Source of the DNA: Chrysoperla carnea
Taxonomy: Eukaryota; Arthropoda; Insecta; Neuroptera; Chrysopidae
DNA length: 64,000 bases
Reading direction: 5' to 3'
Assembly: GCF_905475395.1 (NCBI RefSeq)
Contig: NC_058339.1
Location: forward strand, 78,334,520-78,398,519
Below are positions 50,753 through 61,849 of the stretch, piece after piece. The translations under genes were made by a program, and so were the position numbers. Under the pieces are notes generated by a model. That model was not told where the DNA came from. It saw nothing but the letters and a program-made list of their open reading frames with translations, and did not search any database. How positions within the stretch are numbered: the stretch's first letter is position 1; the number at the start of each line of letters is the position of its first letter.

Positions 50753-53659
50753 TAGGGAATATTAATGAAATTTCATGGTTCAAATATTTTTTTTCCGTAA
50801 CTTTATTGGCTGGATATTTAAACTAAACCATTATTTTCGTAATTAATTACTTTTTAATTACTTAAAATTAATTAATAAAAGTACAAGTCAGTGAGAAAAA
50901 TTCAAAATTTCTAAAACGGGAAATTCAAATTTTTAAACGGACATGACATCAAAGTACTTACTGGCTCGTCAAATTTGTTGACATACTGTATTGTATTAAT
51001 TACTTACATTTTGTATGGTATTACATTGATTTCTATTATTCTATGGCTTTTTATTAGAAAACTTAATGATAACGAGTGTAAATTCTGTGTTGTTTTTATA
51101 CCATGTATGTATATACCACTGATGATACGAAAAAAATTTTGGTATAGGTAAATCGATCGGAAATCGATCCGAAATATCGTTTTTTTCGAAAATTACTCGG
51201 CCAATCGCCGAATAAACTCGATTTTCGAATTTTTTGGGTCAAAATTACTTTATAAACTGAGTTTCATCAAATTCCGAAACAAATAATTTTTTACGATTTT
51301 TTCGAATTTTTCTAAGGGGTACCCCTTGAAAAAATTGCAAAAAATCGATACAAATTTATCGTCTCCAATTTCGATAAAACTCTGTATATAAGGTAATTTT
51401 GACCCAAAAAATACAAAAATCGGTTTCATTTAACGATTGGGCGAATAATTCTCGAGATAATACCGGAAATCGATCCGAAATATCGTTTTTTTTCGAAAAT
51501 TACTCGGCCAATCGCCGAATAAACTCGATTTTTGAATTTCTTGGGTCAAAATTACCTTATAAACTGAGTTTCATCAAATTCCGAAACAAATAATTTTTTA
51601 CGATTTTTTCGAATTTTTCTAAGGGGTACCCCTTGAAAAAATTGCAAAAAATCGATACAAATTTATCGTCTCCAATTTCGATAAAACTCTGTATATAAGG
51701 TAATTTTGACCCAAAAAATACAAAAATCGGTTTCATTTAACGATTGGGCGAATAATTCTCGAGATAATACCGGAAATCGATCCGAAATATCGTTTTTTTC
51801 GAAAATTACTCGGCCAATCGCCGAATAAACTCGATTTTTGAATTTCTTGGGTCAAAATTACCTTATAAACTGAGTTTCATCAAATTCCGAAACAAATAAT
51901 TTTTTACGATTTTTTCGAATTTTTCTAAGGGGTACCCCTTGAAAAAATTGCAAAAAATCGATACAAATTTATCGTCTCCAATTTCGATAAAACTCTGTAT
52001 ATAAGGTAATTTTGACCCAAAAAATACAAAAATCGGTTTCATTTAACGATTGGGCGAATAATTCTCGAGATAATACCGGAAATCGATCCGAAATATCGTT
52101 TTTTTTCGAAAATTACTCGGCCAATCGCCGAATAAACTCGATTTTTGAATTTCTTGGGTCAAAATTACCTTATAAACTGAGTTTCATCAAATTCCGAAAC
52201 AAATAATTTTTTACGATTTTTTCGAATTTTTCTAAGGGGTACCCCTTGAAAAAATTGCAAAAAATCGATACAAATTTATCGTCTCCAATTTCGATAAAAC
52301 TCTGTATATAAGGTAATTTTGACCCAAAAAATTCAAAAATCGGTTTCATTTAACGATTGGGCGAATAATTCTCGAGATAATACCGGAAATCGATCCGAAA
52401 TATCGTTTTTTTTCGAAAATTACTCGGCCAATCGCCGAATAAACTCGATTTTCGAATTTTTTGGGTCAAAATTACTTTATAAACTGAGTTTCATCAAATT
52501 CCGAAACAAATAATTTTTTACGATTTTTTCGAATTTTTCTAAGGGGTACCCCTTGAAAAAATTGCAAAAAATCGATACAAATTTATCGTCTCCAATTTCG
52601 ATAAAACTCTGTATATAAGGTAATTTTGACCCAAAAAATACAAAAATCGGTTTCATTTAACGATTGGGCGAATAATTCTCGAGATAATACCGGAAATCGA
52701 TCCGAAATATCGTTTTTTTCGAAAATTACTCGGCCAATCGCCGAATAAACTCGATTTTTGAATTTCTTGGGTCAAAATTACCTTATAAACTGAGTTTCAT
52801 CAAATTCCGAAACAAATAATTTTTTACGATTTTTTCGAATTTTTCTAAGGGGTACCCCTTGAAAAAATTGCAAAAAATCGATACAAATTTATCGTCTCCA
52901 ATTTCGATAAAACTCTGTATATAAGGTAATTTTGACCCAAAAAATACAAAAATCGGTTTCATTTAACGATTGGGCGAATAATTCTCGAGATAATACCGGA
53001 AATCGATCCGAAATATCGTTTTTTTTCGAAAATTACTCGGCCAATCGCCGAATAAACTCGATTTTCGAATTTTTTGGGTCAAAATTACTTTATAAACTGA
53101 GTTTCATCAAATTCCGAAACAAATAATTTTTTACGATTTTTTCGAATTTTTCTAAGGGGTACCCCTTGAAAAAATTGCAAAAAATCGATACAAATTTATC
53201 GTCTCCAATTTCGATAAAACTCTGTATATAAGGTAATTTTGACCCAAAAAATACAAAAATCGGTTTCATTTAACGATTGGGCGAATAATTCTCGAGATAA
53301 TACCGGAAATCGATCCGAAATATCGTTTTTTTCGAAAATTACTCGGCCAATCGCCGAATAAACTCGATTTTTGAATTTCTTGGGTCAAAATTACCTTATA
53401 AACTGAGTTTCATCAAATTCCGAAACAAATAATTTTTTACAGATCACTTACTTATACGTCATTGACAGATCACTTACTTATACGTCATCAACACAGAGCG
53501 CTAAAAACCCGCGTTTAAATATCTCAAAATTATAATGTATTTTAAATATTTTTTTACACTTAAATACAGCATTTTTAAGCAGTATTTATATTTTTTACTA
53601 TGTTATAGCTGTGTAAACAATGAATTAAAAATCTTAAAAAAATACATGAATATTCCCTA
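50753..53659 (+). mobile_element. MITE, family E, copy E2, carrying an internal satellite array
   Basis: Ends TAGGGAATATTAATGA and ...CATGAATATTCCCTA. Left and right blocks match E1 (21004-21495), but the middle has been replaced by a short remnant of the TACCATGTATA MITE (about 51098-51150) and 2.3 kb of tandem repeats. A 27-bp segment (AGATCACTTACTTATACGTC and flanks) is duplicated directly after the array (about 53441-53490). Possible imperfect flanking duplication TTTCTAAAA/TTTCTATAA. Confidence 0.85.
51153..53440. repeat. Satellite array of eight 306/307-bp units with internal dyad symmetry
   Basis: The anchor CGGCCAATCGCCG recurs at 51198, 51505, 51811, 52118, 52425, 52731, 53038 and 53344: spacings 307, 306, 307, 307, 306, 307, 306. 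Units are nearly identical, in two subtypes (GAATTTCTTGGG...TACCTTATA and GAATTTTTTGGG...TACTTTATA). Each unit has two palindromic centres, AAGGGGTACCCCTT and the region of GGAAATCGATCCG, and the sequences between them are imperfect inverse copies. The 306/307 spacing comes from a run of seven or eight T. The recurring 64-codon open frames are a by-product. Confidence 0.95.
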
Positions 53660-54217
53660 TTTCTATAATTTTCTTATGAAAAAATATGCCATAAATTTGT
53701 ATATTGTATTTTAAATTGTTACTGCTTAAGAATACGCAAGAGAATTGGTAGTTAATTAATATTCTATAAATGACTATATAAACTTCTTCAATTTAATTAA
53801 TCTCAGTTTATTTTGCCAAGAGAAACTCCTCAAAATTTATGAATATTTTCTGGTATACTTTACAAATTAATGCATTGTAACGGATATTTTTCATAGTAAA
53901 AGTGTTATAAACAAAAGTTTTTTTTTTTTTCAAAATAAAAACGCATTGGAATATTAAATTAAAACAAATATAAATGTTTATGCAAAAATTAATTGGAAAT
54001 AATATTTTCGAAAAAAATTTCAAAATAATATGCAATCACACATGCAATGGTCATCCATTATCATTATTTAAAACTTGTTTTGAACATTATTAATTATTAG
54101 AGAAATCTTTCAAGACGGAAAACATATAGGGGGATGATCCTTGAAAAATTTCATTAGAAAACTTTGTGTGAAAAAAATTTAAAAACTGAAGATTTGTACT
54201 CAAATTGTTTACCTTAC

Positions 54218-54260
54218 AATAAGAAGACATATTCCTACGGATTTTCGACAGTTTTCTTAC
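54218..54260 (-). CDS. Possible first coding exon of the CLIP gene (MSSY)
   Basis: A 43-nt candidate exon between a strong acceptor (a T-rich tract then GTTTTAG) and a donor TATT/GTAAGG. An ATG 13 nt before the donor gives Met-Ser-Ser-Tyr plus one base. That one base with the first two of exon a makes a Cys codon, so the frame would run MSSY-C-TPTSDAGS. The upstream 30 nt would be 5' leader. Only phase and splice consensus support it. The start could instead lie in another exon or outside the window. Confidence 0.22.
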
Positions 54261-55249
54261 CTAAAACAAAAAAAAGAAAAATTGATTAAAACAAAGAAGA
54301 TGAATTTCTTACAAGCAACTCTCTTAAGTAGGTAATAATACCTTTATCATTAGGACTTAGACCAGGGTATATTTTCCCAAATCATTTTAATAAGGATGAA
54401 AATTTGACATTTGTTAATGTCCCGGAGATTTTTTCTCGAAAATCTTAAAATTGATTACTTTCACATTGAGCAAGATATTCATCAATTTTATATATTTTGT
54501 AGCAATTAAAAATTTTCTATATTCCATTACAGAGAAGATCTCAGTCATGAGAAATTTCGTACGGGAAAAAGGTGTTGAGCAGGTTTGTTAAAATTGAACT
54601 GCCGAAATTTATTCTATACACGTGATTTTTGAAAACAAAAGATACTTAATGCTTTCAATTCTGTTTATAAACAAAGATGAATTCCAAAATTTCTAAAATT
54701 AAATTTTTTCTTCTTCGATAATCATGCAAATTTGACAACAGTATTCGTAATTAAAATTTTGTTTTAAAACTATAAAATAAGCATTTTACAACAAATAAAA
54801 AAATTTGATAACCCGGATGTTTTAACTTCCTAACTTTTATCAAACCTGTGAAGATTTAAAAAAAAATTATGTGTTTAATGAATATAGAATTAGAATTATC
54901 AAAGATAATCATTTATGAAACCTCTAGGTATTTAAAATTAACTTTCAACTTCAACCAAATATCTAGGTCTATTTTCCAATATAAATACGTATTTCGACCA
55001 ACCAGTAGTCATCGTAAGTATGAATTAGCTAATCGTAATTATAATCCTGAGAGTTGTTATTCATCGGTAGTTCGGCGACTGTTACCAATATACATGGATA
55101 CGCGCGAAAAATATAAATATTTCTTCGTACATCGGACGTTTAAGAAAATGATAAATAAGTTTATTTATTTAATTATATTAAAATTAATAATTTATTTAGA
55201 AAAATATTTAATATCCGACATGTGAAAATAATATTTTTAACAATTATTA

Positions 55250-55715
55250 CTAGATTGATACCCACCGCTTCACTGAGCTTAAAAGTAAAAACCACCGCTT
55301 TATAGCCTCCACCCTCGCTTGATATACACAGTTTTCAATTTTGTTAAATGTAAAATAGTCATAATTCATTGAGTATATCATAATAGTTGGCCATGATTTG
55401 TTTGACATTTACTATTTTATATTTTTACAGAATTCTTAAATTTATGGTTCAAAATGATGATCATCGATCTCCTTCATTTATAATCATCATTTTGAATCAT
55501 AAATTAAAAATTTCTGTAAAAATTTGAAAACTGGTAAATGTCAAATTAAATTAAATTTTTTTATTTTAGTATATCTTAATAAATTATAGTTCATGTATTA
55601 TTCTGATATATAAGCTATATTTCTGTACAGTTTCATTAAAAACCATTCCCTAGTTTTAGCGTGAAAGCGTAACAAACAAACAAACATGTTTACTTTCACA
55701 TTTATAATATAAGGA
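55250..55715 (+). repeat. CCCGCTTCGCTGGG-ended repeat, copy H2 with an internal foldback
   Basis: Begins CTAGATTGATACCCACCGCT and ends GTAACAAACAAACAAACATG...CATTTATAATAT. The centre holds a long imperfect hairpin: TTCAAAATGATGAT (ending about 55463) against ATCATCATTTTGAA, with arms extending out to TTTGACATTTAC and GTAAATGTCAAA. Confidence 0.72.
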
Positions 55716-56381
55716 TTTTCAAAAACTCAATAATACTGGTGTACCTTATGCGACCTGATCATATTCTTAAAAAAAGTTTTGTATTCATACCCTAATACAT
55801 TATGGTTCTGTTCCTAAGTACATGCCAGCTAGACCAGCTCGTTTTGACATTTATTCCTTTCTTATGTATATTTAATAAATAAATAAAATGTCAAAGCACG
55901 CTGGGCAGCATGTATTTAGATACAGAAGCTATAATTTTGAAACTAAAAATTTTAAAAATAAACATCCCACACATAGCATAACAATTGTAACGAAATTATA
56001 ATATTATACTTAATACTTATATAAAAAGTATTATAGCATACTTAAGTTATTTGATTTTAAGTGGTTTTTAATACGGGACATCCTTATTTACAAATATGCT
56101 TGTATGTTTGAGTGATATATTGAAATTTCGAGTTCATTTTTATGATATATTTACGGCTATTTTTAGCAATAATACTTTGGTTATAGTCCGAAAACTAAAG
56201 GCATTATTTTGATTTTGAAAATTTTTGAAAGTGGAGAAATTCAGAGAGGGAAAGAGGGGTAAAAAGGGATTTGAGACAAAATTTTAGAAATGACATTTTT
56301 TAATTATTTAGTCTCTAGATCTTGATTCATTGTTTAGTTTTGATTTGAGACATTTTCGATATATAAGACATTTTGACTTGG

Positions 56382-56622
56382 TCGCCCTAGTAGCTCAGTT
56401 GGTTGAGGCGTAACTAATTCCGTTCGCGGTATGTCTAGGGTAGAAGGGTTCGATCCCCGCCGTCACAACAAAAATTAATTTAATTAATAGTTGTGATGAA
56501 CTGGTGTAGTGCAATTGTCAGTGGAAAAGGTGGTAAAACATATATATGGTATCACAATGTCCTCTAAAGCCTAAGTGTGTCCTTCGTGGACAGCAAATAT
56601 AAACTAACCTAACCTAGCCTAG
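56382..56622 (+). mobile_element. tRNA-derived SINE, copy S3 with RNA polymerase III promoter boxes
   Basis: The head keeps an A box (TAGCTCAGTTGG, 56391-56402) and a B box (GGTTCGATCCC, 56447-56457), followed by the family body and the tail AACTAACCTAACCTAGCCTA. It is the most complete copy in the window. The region between the boxes does not fold as an ordinary tRNA anticodon arm. Confidence 0.88.
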
Positions 56623-57127
56623 ATATGACTGCCTTGCTTTCCTTCAGATATTGTTGCTATCTAGTTTCGCCAAAAGGCAATGCAAAATGAATACTTGCCG
56701 CTCGACTATCGCAATAAGATTAATATAATTATTTCTAAAACTTTATATTCTGGGTTAAGTCATAACTTGGGTCTTTATGACTATTTTATTAGTTGAAAAC
56801 TGTATAATTTTTGGAATGTATGTAGTGGGTACGGTCACACCTTGATTGATAAACCGTTATTGATAAAAACATTTATTAATTACGTTGGCTCCACGTTTTC
56901 ATATCCAAATATTTTATAATGCAATTTATACACAAAATGTATGGATAGATATTACAATTTTTTTAAATTTATTATAAAAAAGAATAGTGAAGAACGCATG
57001 TTTTCGAAAAAACTTTGGAGCAAATATCTGCATAGATTATAGGTTTTAAAAATTATCTGCCGTAATCTGATCATAAGTATACTCGGCGAGGATACTACGC
57101 GAGAATGTATACATACTGTACAATTTG

Positions 57128-57505
57128 CGGATGATTTGCGTTTTCACGGATGTTTACAAAAAAATGTTTTAAACAAAAGTTCTTTATTTTTTATAAGGAA
57201 CATTTTTACATTTAAACTCTTTTTCAATCTCAAACGGTTTATAAGATGGGTCCTACGGACCCAATTGACCTTTGTTGCTCATTTACGAATGCGAATTCAC
57301 TTTTTACGTCCTAAGCACGCTATAAAAATTCAGCTTGATACCTCAGATGACAGACGGACAGGCGACAGACAGAGAGACATACAACCGGAAATGGACTAAT
57401 TATAGGTGATTTTATGAACACCTATTCCAAAATTTTGTTCATAGCATCAATATTTTTAAGCGTTACAAACTTGGGACTAAACTTGTATATTTCATATACA
57501 TGGTA
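57128..57505 (+). mobile_element. MITE with TACCATGTATA ends, copy A2 (left end lost)
   Basis: Shares GTCCTACGGACCCAATTGAC, CGACAGACAGAGAGACATAC, CAACCGGAAATGGACTAATT and the right end TATACATGGTA (57495-57505) with A1. The left terminal repeat is not found. A further short remnant of the right end lies inverted at about 51098-51150. Confidence 0.75.
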
Positions 57506-59485
57506 TAAAAATACTGTACGGTTTTTCGAAAAACCCCTTGTTCAAATACGGGCAAAATCCATTTAGGAACTTTTATTTTTAGTAACAGTGTAGCTATATA
57601 CGAAATTATCGTTTTAAAACTTCAATATAAGTAATCACTTAATTCAAATACTGTCCAAAAACAACTAAAAGAAAATTTCCGTAACGTGTACGCCAATATG
57701 GTCTAAACTATACAATAAAAATAACACTGAATGGATAAAACATTAAAACGTTTATGTTAAAAATGATATCATTGTTTTTATTTATAATTAATTTAGGTTA
57801 TAATATTTAATATTTATAAATAAAATATTTAATATGTGATGTTTTCTTTGAGTGAAATGATATCATTTACCTGCGGCTGCACTTAAAAGTCTTACGAAAT
57901 ATTATTTAAATGATTTTCAAAAATAAATTTTTTAAAATTTATATTTGCCAAATTTATTTGTAAACAATAATTAAACAATCAATACAAGTTAAACTTTAAC
58001 ATATTATAATATTTATAATATTATATATTATAAAATTAATTATAATTAAAAATAAAATATCATACATCTATGATTTTATTACATAAATTTCAACTACAAT
58101 CAACGAAGCTTATTAGTGAAGCATTGAATTAAATAACTGCGAAGAAGTATTTTACTCTTCGACAAATCTATTCAGAAATCGTAATTTATGGTCAACCCTG
58201 TATCCCTGTCACAGACGTATCAAAAGAAAATCTAAAAACAATTACGCGATTCAGTGACGTCAGGTATATCTAAAAGCATATAATTTGAAGAGTCTGTTTA
58301 AAATTTTTTTTTTTTTTCTATCTCTCATTATTTATTTAGGTCTTAAAATACATTGGGCTAAATTTGAAAGAATACACCGTTTGAGAAAAGTAAGAAAGGA
58401 AATATTATACTGTAAAAGTTTTTTTGTAATTCTAATAGAAAAATATGATTGAATAACAACCGAAACAAAGAATTTAACAGAACACGGCGTCAGGTTAAAA
58501 ATGGATATTGCAATTTTCAGGACGTCGAAAAATATGGACGGACATATCGTTCTATATAGGAACACTTACACAAAATGATTTTCCAATTACATTCTTCCTA
58601 TAAAGAAAAGTATATTTGTCAATTTTAAGCTTGTGGGAAACTATGTGATAAACTTCCTACCTCAGTGTTTCTCACAGCAGAGTTTCTACACACAGAGGTT
58701 CAAAAATATTAAGAAAATGTAATAATAGATTGAATTTTATGCAGTACCTAAGTAAATTAACGATGGGTTTAATTACATATATCATATTCTTTCTTTGATT
58801 AGCTCTAATTAAGATAAGATAACCAAAAATTTAAATTATGTATATGTTATATTTTTAAAATGAAAAAACTAACTAAAAAACGTGAAAAACGTGTATAAGT
58901 TTAATTTGCGTGCATTGTAAACCTATACTTGTCAAAATTTCGCAAAAAAAATAATTCGCAGATTAATACATCTCGTGTTTCGGTTTGTTTTTATGCTCCA
59001 GTGCATTAGAATTCATGCTTAAGAAAACGTTTTAGTTGTGAATAACTTATTCGACGTATTAATTACAAGCAGAAACAACCGTAAAATTTGGATTTGAAAA
59101 TTGGTAATCCATTGGTAATAGTCTCTCAAGTTTTGAATAGATTTGTAGTATTTTTTACCTCGAAATTTTTCGTTACATAGATATTTTCACGTGTTACCGT
59201 TCTTTAATCGCAATTCCAAAAATTGTCGGCTTAAATTTATACCTTTTTCGACCCAGCTACAAATTTTTTAACTTTTTATTATTTACTTCTATTTACATTA
59301 AATCTATAAAAACTAACGCATTTTATTTCCATCAAATAGGAACATCTAAAATAACAACATTGATTTTCAGGCCAGTATTATTAATTAAGTTATGATTTAA
59401 ATTATTTTTATATCAATTATTAATGAATATTTAATTTTTTCTCAGTTTGATAAAAGCAGAAATTTTTTTGATCATATATTTCTAA

Positions 59486-59731
59486 ACTAGAGTGATACCC
59501 ACCCGCTTCGCTGGGTTTAAAAGTAAAAATTGATAAAGATTACTCTGCAATTTATGGTAATGTCAAATGACTCTTTTTTACAGAAATTTTTATAAATTAT
59601 ATCTCATGTGTTATTCTGAATTATGAGCTATATTGGTGTATAGTTTCATTAAAAACCATTCGCTAGTTTTAGCGTGAAAGCGTAACAAACAAACAAACGT
59701 GCTTACTTTCGCATTTATAATAAATATAGGA
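59486..59731 (+). repeat. CCCGCTTCGCTGGG-ended repeat, copy H3
   Basis: ACTAGAGTGATACCCACCCG at the left, AAAAACCATTCGCTAGTTTT, AGCGTGAAAGCGTAACAAAC and TTTCGCATTTATAATA at the right. The shortest copy; its centre lacks most of the H2 foldback. Confidence 0.78.
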
Positions 59732-61583
59732 TGATATTTTTTGGGACGAAAGCAAATATTTCCCGAGCTTCTTAATAATGGCTTCATAATGCGGTTATCA
59801 ACTCTTTAGTTTAAAAAGAGTATAATATTATCCCTTTTTCAAGAAACAGTCTGTGTCAAAAAAGGACGCTCGGGAATTTGAAAAAACTCGAAATACAAAT
59901 AGGGTAGGGAATTTGAAGTAAAGTTATTAAAATTTGAAATTTGATTAAGATTTGGTTGAAAACATTGTTTTTACTAGACACTTATAGACAGAGAACATGG
60001 GTCATTAGATTCTCCTCACAATGTTGGAATTTTTATTTAGTTGGTCAGTGTTTTTCTTTAGAAATAAGAATAATTTTGGAAGTGAAAATAAAAACATTAG
60101 AATTTGGTATAGCTAAATATTTTTCAGAATATTTCACCTCGTACATGTAATTAAAGTCAGAGTAAAATTTATTTTTTGTGCAATGCTAAAAAATTTTTAA
60201 ATTCATTTTATGTCTTCTATTGAAAATAATAATTGACCTTGATTTAAAAGAAACATAATTTTTTTTTTGTATTCAGGTGAAGTTCAATCTCATTAAAAAT
60301 ATTTCACAAATTTTTGTTAATAAAAATACTTAAAAATTTAAAAACCTGCCATAAATTGTTTATTTATTCAAATTATAATCAAATATAATCTAATTTAAAA
60401 AACAAATAAAAATTATTCCACACATATTTGGATTATGTGTTTTCTTATCTTCAGAATCAAACAATCTGTAATTAATCTTCAGAGCCTTATGATTACAAAG
60501 ATTTTAAGATTTTGAAGCGCTAAAAAATTCAATTAATTTGCATTAATTAATTTTCAGCTTTGAAAACTACTTTTCTGGAGTTTTTCTAAACATTAAACTG
60601 TAAAAACGGTGAGCTTTAGATCAAAAAGTTGACATTTGACTGTTTCTGTGGAGGGAGAGGGATATACAAATAAATAATATTAATCTGTCAGATTTTCTGA
60701 ACAATAATCAATTTAAAAAATGCGGCCTTATTTTTCTAGAAAATTCGCATATTTTTCTAGACTTTATTCTGAATCGTCTGATTGAAATTCAATACACATA
60801 TGTTGAAATTCAATTATCAAAATCGGCAAGTATATTTTAGTGAAGATTAAATGGTTAATTTTTCATGGCGTACACCCATAATTCAATATTTAAAACATTT
60901 AGTCATAATATTATTGATTCCATCATCAAATTCCATTATCAAATGAATATCAATCAAAAATATGAATTTAGTTAAATATCTCGTATATTAATTTAATTAC
61001 TTTTTTTTTAATAATAATAAAAAATTCGATAAAAATAGAATTTTTCCAATAATTATTACAGACTTTAATGTCTTCAAAAATGTTACCTACACTTTCAATG
61101 AGATTTTCTGCGCTTGCTTGATTTTCATGGTAATCGTAAGAAATTTAATTTTAATATTAAAAGATCGATATTTTATTTATTTCATAAAATTTTCTTAGCG
61201 TCCATTTCGTAAAATTTACCTTGTAGCTTGTAATTATAAAAAAAAATTACATTCAGTGAGTAGGAAACAATTATCTATGGTAAGACTTAACGGGAAAAGA
61301 AAATTTAGTGGAAAATTATCAATCAATTTAAATGGGTGTTATTTTACATAAGTAATCATAAATTAAAAATTTGTTGTCCATGATTGAAAATGAACCTTTC
61401 ATTGCTGTATAATATTTGGTAACTATTTTGTAAACGTTTCTCGACGTTAAATTTTTTGAGAATAATCACCTTCCTTCAAAATATAAATGTCAAAAACGAT
61501 TAACAGCCCAAATGCTATTACTGACTCATTTGAGTTTTGATTGTTTCTAACTATTTTATGAAATGATCAAAAATCCAATTTTA

Positions 61584-61849
61584 TAATAATAATAATGTAG
61601 TTTAACTTATAACAGAGGCCACCCACGTCAATATTTGTTAATCTTTATTTATTAACAACATACATATTTACAATTACATTTTGATGTGGGTGAATTCGGT
61701 TACTCCGTTCTTATCCAAGCGACGGCAATGTAATCAATTCTGCACCCCATTAATTATAATTGTTCACACTGCCGCTGCCTGAAATCGAACCCACAAGCCA
61801 AACGGTCAAAGACTGACGCCTTAGACCGCTCGATCACTGAGCCGGTTCA
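61584..61849 (-). mobile_element. tRNA-derived SINE of a second family, with target duplication
   Basis: A 266-bp element flanked by the 11-bp direct repeat ATCCAATTTTA (61573-61583, 61850-61860). On the minus strand its head resembles a Leu/Ser-type tRNA: GGCTCAGTGATCGAGCGGTC (A-box part) and GTGGGTTCGATTTC (B box). The body (GGATAAGAACGGAGTAACCG) is unlike the S1-S3 family, and it ends in an ATT-repeat tail, as many SINEs do. Confidence 0.88.

Noticed and set aside
51399..53126. Four near-identical 64-codon open frames at 613- and 307-bp steps
   Set aside because: They are the satellite units read in one frame. Neighbouring units with a 7-T run break the frame, and the composition follows the inverted-repeat structure, not a protein.
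51153..53440. CRISPR-like regular array
   Set aside because: The units are contiguous 306/307-bp repeats with no spacers, in an insect genome.
54869..55225. 118-codon open frame on the plus strand
   Set aside because: It has no recognisable domain, is rich in Ile/Tyr/Lys as expected for AT-rich chance frames, and includes a short repeat phrase (AATACGTATTTCGAC) also present at about 15223.
56382..56470. A tRNA gene, from TAGCTCAGTTGG and GGTTCGATCCC
   Set aside because: The distance and sequence between the boxes do not give anticodon and variable arms, and the element continues into a SINE body repeated elsewhere in the window.
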